Shown here: positions 19,641 to 32,345 of the stretch, one piece after another
Numbering within the stretch: position 1 is the stretch's first letter
Layout: each line of letters opens with the position of its first letter
NCBI GenBank assembly: GCA_013398955.1
Contig: VWPU01004999.1
Span: 1-64,000, forward strand
Length of the DNA: 64,000 bases
Source: Callaeas wilsoni
Lineage: Eukaryota; Chordata; Aves; Passeriformes; Callaeidae
Direction of reading: 5' to 3'
Translations under genes and position numbers: made by a program
Notes under the pieces: generated by a model
The model's database searches: none
The model's input: the letters and a program-made list of their open reading frames with translations, nothing else
What the model was told of the DNA's origin: nothing

Positions 19641-22600
19641 ATTAATTTGATATTAGTTATTTATTCTGTGTTGTTTCTCGGGGCCTTTTCGTCCTGAAGA
19701 GTTTGAACCTTCCAGCACCCAAAAAAGATAAAGTTTTGCGTAAATTTCCTTATCAAATGACAAACAAGGAGTTCAAGGCATCAGACAAAAAAGTCATCAG
19801 GGCTAATCCTATAGCTTTTTTTTTTGCTAGTGTTTGTTCAAAAGCAAAGCATGTTGGTATTGTATAGCAACAACTCACCCAGAGAGTACTCAGTCCGCTT
19901 GAAATTAGAGAATTTTAATTTTAAATCACTTTATTAAGATGAGATAGCTAATCTAGACATCTAGGGCAGATTTGAGCACCTGAATTTGTTAGGTCCTGCT
20001 CTGGTTTTCTGCGGGAACTGCTGTTCACCAATATCCAGAAAACAGCCAAACACATGGATAAACATGTACAAGAGCTGTCATTTCAGAAATTTTGCAATTT
20101 CTCATTTGTACTGACATCCTCCCAAGAGTAATCCCTTTAATTAAGCATCGCTCTCCTCTCTGAAAATCTTCCCATCGATTAGTCAGTAACTTAGGAGATC
20201 AGACACAGGAAGAAAGGTGCAGTTTGCACAGAGCCTCAGGACACGGAATAAAATCAAAATTACTTTCTTAGGATACCCAGTGAGATGCTTCAAAAAATCC
20301 CACACAAGTATAAGGTTGGGTCCTTGCTTAGTGCAAAGTGATGTAGCTTCCCAGTGGGAAATACCGTGATTTATTTTAATGAATTTATGTCCCCAGCATG
20401 TGGATGTCAACCCACACAACTGGAGGTTGTGCGTTGCCGTGCAACTCTTTGCTTTGCGAGCACCCATGTGGTCTCCAACACTTCCTCAGTCCTTAAGATT
20501 CCCTTTTCTACTCTGTTTTTCTTCCTCAGGTGGGCAGTTTTGCCATAACTGTGTATTATTCCTAATGGGAATAGTAAGAACAAGTCAATGACCAGTTTTC
20601 TGGAAATTCAACTAAATAAATAAGTACATGCATAATACTTCTTTTCTTTCTGAGTATGAGCTTTTAAAAACATTTGAAATAAAGCAAATGACATGTCTAA
20701 GCTCAAAATATTTGCAGGCAGTTTTCATTCAGGAAAATGCCAAGGCAATGCATCTGGTGTTCCAGAAAGGCCATTCTGTTCTCCAGGAATAACCACAAAA
20801 AACTGAGATGAGTTCACAGAACAGTTTGACACAATGAAATTTCTACTGGCTGCTGCTGTTGCAAAAAATTTTTGCATTTTCCCAAGTCTACTCCTGATAT
20901 TTTTGTGGTAAAAACCAGCATTCTGTTAGTGATTTAAATGAACAAGGCTCTATTTTGGGAATTAAAAGGTTATTTGGATAACTCTTACATGAAGGATGGT
21001 GCAGCAAAGCCAGGTTGGCAGAAAAGCAATGTTAGAAATGTCATCATGTTAGACATTGGGATAGTTTTCAGGTGTTTGTAGCAAAATCCCACATTTCTGG
21101 AGAATGATGGGAACTGATGAGCAATCTGGACCTTTCAGACCTGTGCTGCTTTAGCCTAACAAAATCTGAGGAAAGAGCTTGTTAATTCAGTCTGTAATTA
21201 TTTTACTGACCGTATCCCTCTGTCAGAGGAGACACATCTCCTTTCATATCTTAAGAGAGCATTCAGTGGGACAGAAACAGACGTTTAGGTATTTTCTGGA
21301 TAACCATAAGGTGGTAAAAAACTGTGGTATTGGTGAATGGTGTCTTAGAACAGCTCTTGAGATGCTCTCAGGCCGTACCAAAGAAGTCTCCAGAAAGCTA
21401 CAGCTAAGGGCTGGGAGGGCAAAGCTGAGATTCAGCACAATGAGTGCAATGCTGCATCTTGAAAGCTCTCTGGAATTTTCCCTTGCAGCATTGTGCAGTG
21501 TTAGCAAGAACACTCCTGGTCCCCTGGAGTTAATATGTAAGTTTGGAATACAGGGTCCATGTTTATTTCTAGATATCTTCTGTTGTCTGTCCTGTACTTC
21601 ATGCCAATGGTTCATATAACTGCTGAGAGCTGAACTCCAATGCTCATGTTTGTTTAACAATATTAAATATTATACTGAGCTTCCTGTTACTCAATGCTGT
21701 CACACTGCATTGAGTTCACTCCAACAAAGTTGTCCTGGTATTAGAAAAAGGAATTTATCAATGGCATTTCAAGATGACCCATTTTCACACTCATTTATGT
21801 CTAAAGTTACAGTGGAGAACTAGTTTTATTCCAGGTGTGGGGAACCAAAGGACAGTAATTCCAAGAATAATTGACCCGGGAATAAAAAGGATGCATAATT
21901 TTAAAATATTTCATCATACCAGCCTGTGCAGAGTGGAAGAGTAGAAACAAAGTGGACCGAGATGTACTAATATGGCATGAGGCTCTTGAGAAACAAATGT
22001 GATATATCATAAGAACAACTGTCATAGAGCCTTTTTGGGAAGTAAGTCCTTTTCAAAGTAATCGCTCAAAACCCAAAGAACATGAAGAAACCCTTTACTT
22101 TTGTGGCCCTCAATTTTATTTACTGCTGTTTCTTCCTTTTTTCAAGACCTAAAGTTCTGTTTGTGGGACTGGACCATGAGACACACAGCAAACCTAGAGA
22201 CATTCCTGTGCCGGTAGCCACAGTGAGTAGCTATTTTTTAAATAACTGTAATGATCAGTATATTTCTAAATAAATGTCTATAGCTCTAAATGTCTGTAGC
22301 TCTGGACACATGGAGAGGTATCAGGTATTACCTTTTTTTCCTGCTCTGGTGCACGTTGTTTGCCATTCTTATCAGTGATATTTGGTTCCTGTGCAGAACG
22401 AGCCAAACATCTCAGATATATGGCATTTGTTTGAACAGAGATGGACTCACGGATATAAAACAAACAAACATAAAGACTGAAGGGGTTTGATCACTGTGGC
22501 AGAGCAGGCAGAGACCTGCTCAGGTGTAACTAACAGCCTTCCACATCAGGTGTATCTCCTGGGCATATCATCAGTGAGTTCTGATACTCAGCTGTTCATC

Positions 22601-25600
22601 TTCTGGCATCAGTCACTCACCTGCAGTGTTAGTGAGTTCTGGATCATTCCAGTAAGGATTTTTGAATCGACAAGAATGATCCTGTACATTTGATCCCTAG
22701 GGCATTCTACCTCCCTACCCTTTTGTCTCACAAGTTTCCTTATTAATTACCATTTGCCAACATCATGCTTTGGCAGCAGGTACAAGAACAGCTTTGCTTT
22801 GCCTGTTAAGCATTCAATTGCTTGAATGCATCCAAACATACAGCCTTCAGTGCTTTTTGAGAGTATCAGTTCTGGGACTTCTCAGAACCTGTCTCTTTTT
22901 TCCATGTCCCTGTGACTTTTTTCTCTACCAGTTCAAGTAGGTAATCTGCAAAATAGGTGAGTACTGGCTTAATCTATTATCCATTTCTAAAGTTCCTCAA
23001 AAAAACAATCAGTGTTATATCTTGGTAGGGGTGTATCTAAATTTTGTATGTAAATACAAAATAAATGTGGGAAAGAAATGCCTGAGGTGCAGCGTTGCTC
23101 TGTTCAGGAAGTCCTTCTCAGGAAGATTTTTTTCTTCAGTGTTTCTTATAAGACCTTTGATAATGGTCTCTGGAGCTGAAATTGTTGCGGTGGTGTGATT
23201 GATGTTTGGCTCATGATAGGGCTGTCGGTGGGGATCTTTCTTCTTCCTCTTACATAAGTCCCGGAGGCCTTTGGAATCCAGTGCATTCACTTGTGCCCTA
23301 GAAACTTTTTGGCACTCAGTTTCCAATTTCTGTGCTGCTCTGCTATGCTACCTGATGGCCTTTGGCAGGAGAAAAGAGCCATTTAATGTGGTACAGTCAA
23401 GAACCAAAGCTGAAAGCTTTTGTTCGGCAAGAGATTAATATATCTTCCCTATGTTTGATGTACTTCAGCTTTAGCAATAGAAGAAATATTGAAAACTTTT
23501 GAGGAACAGCAGGAAATGTTTGGAGTGGTTTTTTGTTTTGAATTTCTTTAGGCCACTGATCCACAACCTCTGTAATAGCCATAAAAAACATGGCTACAAA
23601 CTTTTTTGGTAAGTGTAAGCAGGTGTATTCGCTAAAATCAGAAACAAAGCATGTGTAAAATGAGCTAATGATTCTGGGAGCCACTGGGTTTGCTCTCAGT
23701 TTGAAACAGTTTAAGAGTTGAAAAAAATCCTGTATGTCTAGAGGGGCTGTAGGACTTGTGGAAAATTTCTGCCATTCTGCAGCTGCCCCCCAAAATGTTA
23801 CTGCATCACTGGCAGTGCTGACACTCTTACTTTGCCTTATTTTTCATTTCATTTCATTGTAAACTTACGGTTTTCTCATTCTGGCCTAAAGATTGCCAAG
23901 CTGATAAATATTTTCTCTTTCATGTCCATCTCCATAGAAACTGAATCTGTGTTGCTGCTATAATTGTTCTCTTGTGCTGTTTTTTCTGTTAGGGCCTTGG
24001 GGTTTTTTATGTTGGTTTCTTTCTTGGGAGGATCCTAGTTCACCTATTTAAGACAACTTGTAAATGTTCAAGCATTATGGAAATAAAGGGAGTGATTATT
24101 TTCTCAGCCTTTCCTCTATTCCTGAGCAAACAATTCCTTAAGATAAAGCCCTCACAACTTTGAAAAATGAAAACACAGTCATTTTAGATGAAGTCCTGGA
24201 GCAAGAATAGCATTTTCCACCTCAAATATCTCTTACTGTCTTTGGAGTTTCTTCAGCTGAGAGTCAGGGCCTCAAGGTGGCACCTTAGCAGGAGAAGAAA
24301 AGTTTGTAGAGTCATTGTTAGGTCCTTGTTCCTGGAGCTGGCAGGACAAGACATTTTAAAATTTGGCACTGTCATTTACTTGCTGACATAAAAAGAGAAT
24401 CCCCTTCTGCATATTATGCTGCAATTACAAATTCTGAGGCTCCACGAATGAAGCATCTTGTCCCCACAAGTGAAAATCCAAAGGCATGGTAAAATATTTC
24501 CACATTACTGCCTTAGCCTGTGAAGCAAAGCCCAGTTAGTTAGATGCAAGAACCTGTAGTTTTCTGTTGTAAAAATCAATTGTTTTTCAAGCAGCATTCA
24601 ACCTTTATTAGGTGAGCTCTGGCTTGTAGTTCCAGGTTCAGGACTTCTTTCAAAATGAATCAGATTCCCAATGATATTACCAGGATGTACCGATGTCTTA
24701 GAAGAGAACTGGATTCACAGCAGCAGCAACAAAACATCATCTTTCTTCAGGTTCCTGTTTTCCTTCCCTGGATTTGTTATACTATGACACTTAATACTGG
24801 AAACCTGGGATTCCCAGAGTTAAGGAAGTGACTAAAAATAATACAAAACTGAGGAAATGTTGCTTGGTTTATTTGTTTGTTTTTCTTTAGAGCAGTGCTT
24901 GTAAACTCTGATTTTCGAAGGAGAGAAATGATTGGGGTTTGAAATGTCAGTCTCTCTGAATCTGAGGGCCTTCAGGAAGACCTGATTTTAGAAGAGAGGA
25001 TCCTCAGTACATTCCCAGAAACAGAAAAATTTCATCAGAGACCAAAAACTACGACTGAGCTTAGCAAAGATCTGTATGGTCCTTGTGGTTCTCTTAAATA
25101 AGTTATCAAAAGATTGGTACATACCTCAGAGGAACTACAGAGATCTATCAGGCAGATCTGTGGCTGTGCAAAGCCTCAATAGCCATGATGTTTGGTTTGG
25201 TTTTTTAAAAATTTGAACACTAAACTGAGAATCCTTCATAAGTCATACAAAGAAATATTAACAAACTCTTTGCACATGAAGCTTTTGGTGTTGTCTTTTG
25301 GATCAATTAGGCAGAGGCTACACTCGTGAGGCCATTCCTCTGCGGTGCCCTCCAACCCCATGCTGACAGTCCTTGACATTTGCTTTCTGCCCAAAGGCCT
25401 TTTCTGCTCGTACCAACAGCGCTTCAATATCGCCAGTCGGGCACATCCACAGCCTATTCGCAGGTCTCAAAAACAACTCAGGAAATTCCATTACAACAAT
25501 TAATGCAGTAATGCCATTATCTGGCACCTTCAGTTTAGAGTGAACTTGGGCTTCTGACTTCCCTCCTTGACTGTGAGTGCTGGAAACACAGAGTGGGTGT

Positions 25601-26109
25601 CTAGGCACCAGAGTTATTCCCAGTGCAAAGGCGCTTAAGGCTTCCCTTAAAGTCAGTGCAGATCTAGGCAGATTCCTGGCTCACTGGAAGCTGGGCCAAT
25701 TTCTCACAGTTCCTACTGGCAGAGAGGACAGCCTAGTGCTACGTCAAGACCGAGGACACTGTTCCTGGCGAGCCCAGGAAGCCTGAAAATGATGAGAGTC
25801 TGATATGAACACAAGTCTCACGATTTCCGAGGTCCTGCTGCACTGTTGGGCACTGCAGCCTCTTTGCTGTCAGCAAGTAGGAGTTGTGGGATGGATCCTC
25901 TGACATCCCAGAACACAAATGTTCTTGCATCACTTGACAGAAATCTCTCAAGTACAAGCCTGCCCTCCTTGCAGGTTTGTCAGAGCCAATATGGAAATGT
26001 AACTGTGGATTTTATGAAAGTTTATCAGTACTCTGACGTTTCCAGTGAAACATTTTGGATTCCATTAATTTACATGCTCTATTGGTGCACTTGCCAGTGC
26101 TGGGTTATT
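19641..26109. other. ALB-ANKRD17 intergenic DNA, proximal part
   Basis: AT-rich sequence with no recognisable exon, RNA gene or intact repeat. Two adjacent minus-strand frames at 25236-25608 look like a possible decayed coding remnant but match nothing I know. A 103-codon minus-strand frame at 23015-23326 is likewise unrecognised. Confidence 0.5.
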
Positions 26110-26462
26110 GGCTGGATTTGATGATCATAAAGGGACCAGTTTGGTCAGGCACAATTTGCCCTTAATGAAGCTGTGATGGCTGTTCTGGATCACTTCTCTG
26201 TCTTGCATTTGCCTCAACATTGCTTCCATGAAAGATCTGTTCCAAGGTCTTCCCTGGCACAGAGGTAAGGCCCACTGGTCTATAGTTCCATGGGTCTTCC
26301 TTTCTACCTCTTTTATAAAAAGTTTCCCTTTTTCCAGTCACTGGGGACTTCACCTAATGGCTGTGGCTGTTCCAAGATGGTGCACAGTGGCTTGGAGACC
26401 ACATCATCCAGTTCCCCCAGGACCTTGGGATGCGCGCCATCAGGCCCCAGAGACTCGTGGCT
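26110..26462 (-). mobile_element. CR1 LINE ORF2 internal fragment (reverse transcriptase), decayed
   Basis: On the minus strand, broken frames read GPDGAHPKVLGELDDVVSK, then GRKEDPWNYRPVGLTSVPGK, then a GKLCLTKL-like segment. These correspond in order to the conserved GPDGIHPRVL, GNYRPVSLTSVPGK and GKSCLTNL blocks of the CR1 reverse transcriptase. A stop and frame changes interrupt it. No CR1 3' tail was seen adjacent, so this is an internal piece. Confidence 0.88.
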
Positions 26463-29400
26463 ATAGAATGTTCCATGCCATTCCCACTATCCCACTATCA
26501 CAAAAAAGAAACTCCACTGACATGGGCTTAGGTTATTTTACCTGTCCACCCCCAAGAAGAAAACTTCACACTCAAGCTGGCCATAAAATTCAATCCAGAA
26601 TAACCTAACATCAGAATTAAAAATTATTGTGTGGAGAAGTTGAAATTGAGACTGGGCTTGCCAAGGAACTTCTGTGTATTAGTTAGTTAGTTTTCAAAGA
26701 AAAGCAAGGTTATTTCATTTCATTCTTTGTTATCAGCTAGGTAACCTCTCTGCTTCCACTTCTGAAAGGAAAATCAAGTTCTCCCTTCCTCCTTTTAGTA
26801 TATAACTGCACTTTAGGCTGAGAAAGGACTGATTTAAAGTGAGACAAAGCAGAGACTCCTGTCTCTTGGGCACTGATATTGCTTAAGGAGCCCTTTGGCA
26901 ACTCACTAAGGTTATCAGGTCCCCTATGCAGGATTTTGAAATATATTCAGCATTGGCCTAATTCTGATCACGTCAAAGTCAGTGCTAAAACTTGCCTGAC
27001 TTCACTGCAAAGTGAGCTTGATAAAAGGGAGATTGTATCTTGGCTCTTTCCATGCAGATTTTCAACCCTCCCTACAATATTTTAAGGAAGTTATTTCACA
27101 CCAAATCACAGAAATTATTTTAGATTGGTTAGTGGAAGAGCAGGAAATGTGCCTGCAAAAAGCAGATCTAGCTCAGGTAATATTGAGATTACTCTAAAAC
27201 TGATGTCCAAGCCTAATCTTTTCCTAAAAGAGAGCTCTGGTGGGGAAAGCTATGGTGTGTCCTGAATAAACAGGTATCAGCATTCCATGAGAACTAGCCC
27301 GATGAAGCATTTCCCAAGCTCTCAGGTGGGAGAAACCTGCCATCTACTGTTAACAAAACTATTTGCACAAAGAGGCTGCGGACCTCAAAGCTGAGAAGAA
27401 TTTAATGTTCCTGTGGGCAAAGAAAGTGACAATCGTAGAGAATTGCCACAATGATGTGTCTAAAAAAGAGATCAGCTCTCACTGGGGTTTCATTGATAAT
27501 GGAGAGAAAACTTGGCTTGTTGATTAGTAACCATGTGTGATTTATTTGGTGCTCTTATTGCAGACTATTTGTGTAATGCTTATGGAGGTGCTTTTGTTGA
27601 AGAATGTTTTCATTGTCCTTACATGAGTCTTTTCAAATTAAAGAAACGCATCAGAAATATAGAATGTGAGAAGTTCCTTAAGATATGAGGTAATGCTGAT
27701 AAAGCACTCCAAAAATTCTGGACAGCTTTTCTGGCTTGTGACAGTCACTATCTAACAAAGAGATGTGCAGGATTTGGAATTAGGGTACATAAATGTTACA
27801 TGTAAAGTGCTTTGCTGAATCCAAGTTTAAAACTCACTGAAATTAAGTGGCATTTAAGAGCTTTGGTGAACATGTAGAGACTGTAGTGAAGTCAAGGTAA
27901 GCTTGGGAATTTGTGTTCAAACTGAGTTTTGGAATACAATGTTAAGTACTGGAAATTAATATATTGTCTGTAATTGAAAATTACACACTCGAGAAAACTG
28001 AGCTGAGTCTGTGCATCAAAATTCATGAATGAGAATAAAAGATCTAGATTTACCTTTCAACACACTCATAGGCTCACTTACCGGACAGTTGCAGGTTTGA
28101 CATTTGAGATATTTTCTCATTTAAAAAATATAAATGAACTCAGAATCGTAAAGAAGAAAATAAGAGAATGACAAGTGACAAAAAGAAAATTCACCCCACC
28201 AGGACTTTTTCTTCTTATTGAAAAGGTCACTAATTCAGGAACACAAAGCTATTCAAGGCAGGTCCTAACTTTGTAATTAGCTAGCATTAAAGTCAGTGGC
28301 ATTGTAAATGTCACACGCAGACAGAAAATCCTTGTTTAGCCTGCTGGAAATAAATTACACACAAAAAATTTACTATATTTACTGTCCAATAAAAAAAGGA
28401 AATACATATTTAAGAAGCAAATGCTTTAGTAAAAATTAATTTCCAAAGTATTTGGAAAGAGTTAAAATTAGACTAGTTTTAGCTGCAGGTGAGTTGCCGG
28501 CTCTTAGCTCCACCTACTGAGTCCAACGGAAATAACAGAAACATTTTTTAAAAACCCTATATCCCAATGCCCCCGGAACAGAGCAGGAACCCACAATACG
28601 CAGCCAATAAGTGGAACAGCACACGGTACCAATGAGGGCAGGTTCTGTTTGAAAACCAGAGGCTCCACAGGGGGTTAGGGAATTTTAGACCATCAAAAAC
28701 TTTAGGGCAGTTCTTCTAGTTCTAATTTGAACTCTGTAAAAACGTTCTTCTTCCACTTTAAGTGCCTTTCTGAGATAGCAAAGACATTTCTTACACTGCT
28801 TTCACTGAATCCAAGGTCTTACTGAGTTTTACATGGAGATTCCCACTCGGTTCCTTATCCAGAGATAAAACTACCCTGGGAGGATAAATATTTTCAAGGC
28901 ACACTCTATATGAGGATAGAAAAAACAGCCTGAGCCTTGTTGTTCTGCATACCAGCAGAAGGCTGCTTGCATTGAGATCTTCCAAGCTGCTCCAAGAGGA
29001 GCCGTTTCAAGGACTAATTTCAGAACTAATCAATTGTTTACTTAAAAAGTGGTTACTATAGAAATTATCATTATGGATTGGCTGAACTCAGGCAAAACAC
29101 AAAGTGTAAGAAATGTTTAACCTTCTACCTGACTCCCGTGCAGCCCACAGCTGATGCTGCCTTAAATGTCAACAATTAAAAAAAAAGAAAAAAAACCAAA
29201 CAAACAGCAAAACATTAATTTGGCATGTAAACCCTGATATTCAAATATAGGTGATGCGGCTTCGGCTTGAGGGGGTCTCATTTACAGTTTTGGATTACAG
29301 ATCCATTATATATGAAATACACAAAAAAAATCACTTCATCTTATGATTTGTCTTGTCTTGATTTTGTTTTACCTTTGACCACACTCAAAGAGAATGAGAA

Positions 29401-29970
29401 AGAATCCAGAATCTGGTCCAGATGCCCTCTGCCTCTATTTGCCATGGTGTTTTTCAGTTTTATACTCACAAAGGATAATCATTTTGAAAGCTTATCAAAG
29501 CAAATTAGGAGCCTGAAACACACCTTCAGAATTATTTATGCATGTTAAAATGTAAGGCTCACAGGGTACTAATGCATTTTAGGATTTCAAGTGCTTAAAC
29601 CATTTTTTAACTAAGACTCTCAAAGCACTAAATATATTACAGAACAAATGTTTTGTTTTTTAACAGAGCACTTGCAGATTTCTCCATTGAATCAATTGTT
29701 AAAAGGTTTTGCTTTCTGGACTTATTTTTCCTTTCACAGTTCTCCCTGTGAGGAAGTGGTCAAAGATGGCACAATGTTTTAAGAGCAACTAATAGAACAT
29801 GCAATATCAGTCTCCAATATGGGATACACGTGATTTACAAGACACTTGACTGGGATATATATGTGTATTTCCAATGACACTGATCACAGATAAGGACAGC
29901 CAAGGGCAAAATCACCTGACTTACCGCACCAAACAGGCAGAAGTTGATCCCAAAGGGGCTTTCAGACAGG
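26463..29970. other. Intergenic DNA, no gene seen
   Basis: AT-rich with only short chance frames. A FOXA-consensus TGTTTAC occurs at 29035-29041. Nothing else was recognised. Confidence 0.5.
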
Positions 29971-29975
29971 AAGGG

Positions 29976-30096
29976 TTTGAGTGTTAACAGTAATCTAAAT
30001 GCAGTTTGAGTGTTAACAGTAATNTAATCTAAATGCAGTTTGAGTGTTAACAGTAATCTAAATGCAGTTTGAGTGTTAACAGTAATGTAAATTTAC
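29976..30096 (+). repeat. 29 bp tandem repeat, four copies, containing an N
   Basis: Units begin TTTGAGTGTTAACAG at 29976, 30005, 30039 and 30068. Spacing is 29, 34 and 29 bp. The 34 bp unit contains a five-base TAAT-like insertion with an undetermined base at 30024. Each unit carries the palindrome GTTAAC. Confidence 0.95.
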
Positions 30097-31199
30097 TTTC
30101 TGCTGAAACCCTAAGCACTTCTCCCGGGCTAGCGCTGCTCCTCATAAATTCTCGATCTGTCTGCATTGTCTTTATTTTCTTTACTCACAAGGCCACACCA
30201 CTTGAGATGCTCACAGGAAACTTGCTGCAATGAAGAAATAGAGATAGTAAAAAAAATGTAATTTTAAAGCAAATGCCATGGCTACATAAAATATGCTTTT
30301 AATCATTCTTTTCCATGTGCAATTTACTGGGATTAAAACTGAATGATTTAGACAAGGCTAAAAATGTGAATCACAGAAAACTGTACTTCTCTGAATGTAC
30401 AAACAGTTGTGTTCTTTTCCTTCCTTCTCCCTTTCCCTTGGACAGCAGTCATTGCATATTTGCTGAACAACTTAAACTCAAATTGGACCACTGTGACTTA
30501 TTTTAAACAGAATTAATAGAATTGATCTTGCCTTCCATTTCAGATGGATCTTCCGTGCTATGCACCAAGGAGGTTCCAGTGAGCCAGTCCCTTTGGTATG
30601 TATGTTGAAACAATACAATTCACAGTTCCCTGAATGATACGAATAAAAACATTCCAACACATATAGAAGCTGCAGCAATGGCAAAACTGTACACATCAAA
30701 GATAACCAAAGCGTTCAGCAGTGAGAATGGCAGGATTTGGGGTTCGGATTAATTTTAAAGTTTATTTGGATGATCAGCTTGGTGGCCTTGTGGAAGTTGT
30801 AGCAGTCCTGAGTTTGGGTTAAAAATTCAAGAAGTTAAGAACTTTTTTCAGTCCCTGTATCAATTGCAAACAAAGCTCATGCTCCCTTGCTCCCTGCTTC
30901 CTGACCTTGATGACGACACTGCTTCCAGCAGCTATAAATGAAACTGAAAGCAGATCCACACGGATAATTATACCACAGCAGAGGTTTCAACACATTGTTT
31001 GTCCTGTAGAACTTTCTAAGGAATCTGGCACACAGGAGACAGTTCCTGGAAGTATTCACTGAATCCAGACCCCAAGCTTTCCCACTACTCTTATGAAGTG
31101 CTCAGTAGAACAATCAATAACCTGGAGGAAAATGAATAGGTCCAGAAGCAGAAGGCACAGATGAAAGAGATAACAAAGGATTATCATTTTTCTCAAGAT

Positions 31200-31411
31200 T
31201 TAGGAGGGTCCTGAGGCCCTGGCACAGGTTATCCAGAGAAGCTGTGGCTGCCCCATGCCCAGAAGCATCCAAGGCCAGTTTGGACAGGGATTGGAGCTAC
31301 CTGGGCTAGTGAAAGGTGTCCTTGCCCATGGCAGGGAGCTGGGACTGGGTGATCTTTAACATCCCTTCCAATCCAAACCAGTCTGTGATTCTATGATTCC
31401 ATGATTTCCTG
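31200..31411 (+). mobile_element. CR1 LINE, 3' end fragment
   Basis: The sequence runs from GGCACAGGTTATCCAGAGAAG through GGTGTCCTTGCCCATGGCAGG and CTTTAACATCCCTTCC to the tail TGATTCTATGATTCC. This is a plus-orientation 5'-truncated CR1 copy. Confidence 0.92.
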
Positions 31412-31886
31412 CAGCTTTATGCTACCAACAAACCCAAGTCTCCAAAGTTAACCAACTTCACAGACTCACCAAAGGAAGAAATGTGTTTTTTAGGTATTAC
31501 TTCCCTAATTAGAGCCTACACTGACTTTTCAGTGATATGCAATCCATTCCCTAAGAGCCCTATGAACAGGAAACACACCTATGGGTCATACACCCTTGTG
31601 GAAACTGAGACACAAAAAAAACCCTAATTAAAAAAAATCTAGATTATTTACTCCTTCATTATGTCTTGATGATTATCATAGTATTTACAAGAATGTTTTA
31701 GTTTGGGTTTCTAAAATATAAAGTGCTGGAGAAGTGTCACACCTTCCCAAGGCATTCAAACCGTCCCAAGATTAGGAGCAGACTTGTGTTAGCAGCTTTT
31801 GCCCGTGACAAAAACAAGTCTTATAAACCCAGTGGATCTAAAACCCAGTTTCTCTAAAGAACTCGAGCTTTGATTGCTGTTGCACT

Positions 31887-32345
31887 CACAGAATCTCAGA
31901 GCCATTTAGGTTGGAAAAGACCTCCAAGACCATCGAGTCCAGCCTGTGACCAATCTCCAGCTTGTCAACCAGACCAGAGCACTGAGTGCCCTGCCCACTT
32001 GTCTCCGGATCACTTCCAGCGATGGTAACTCCTACACTTCTCTGAGCAGTCTCAATGCTTGACAACCCTTTCTGTGAAGAAATTCTTCCTGATTTCCAAC
32101 CTGAACCTACCCTGGCACAACTTGAGGCTTGTTTCTTCTTGTTCTGTTGCTTGTTACCTGGGAGCAGAACCCGACCTCTACCTGGCTGCACCCTCCTGTC
32201 AGGGAGTTCTAGGGAGCAAGATCGTTTCCTGAGCCTCCTTTCCTCCAGGCTGCCCCCTCAGCTCCCTCAGCCGCTCCTCATGATTTACTCTTAAGACCCT
32301 TCCCCAGCTCCATTGTCCTGCTTTGGAAGGGCTCCAGCACAGAAG
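31887..32345 (-). mobile_element. CR1 LINE, 3' portion, minus orientation
   Basis: It begins with ACAGAATCTCAGAGCC, then AGGTTGGAAAAGACCTCCAA, TGTGAAGAAATTCTTCCTGA and GGCACAACTTGAGGC, and ends near CTCCTTTCCTCCAGGCTGCC. These are consecutive landmarks of an avian CR1 3' region read backwards. The wording of the first 60 bases suggests a different CR1 subfamily from the copy at 51975. Confidence 0.9.

Noticed and set aside
23015..23326. 103-codon minus-strand open frame starting METECQKVSRAQ
   Set aside because: It is unrecognised, has no promoter or splice signals and no cysteine or retroelement motif that can be named. The length is within chance for AT-rich DNA.
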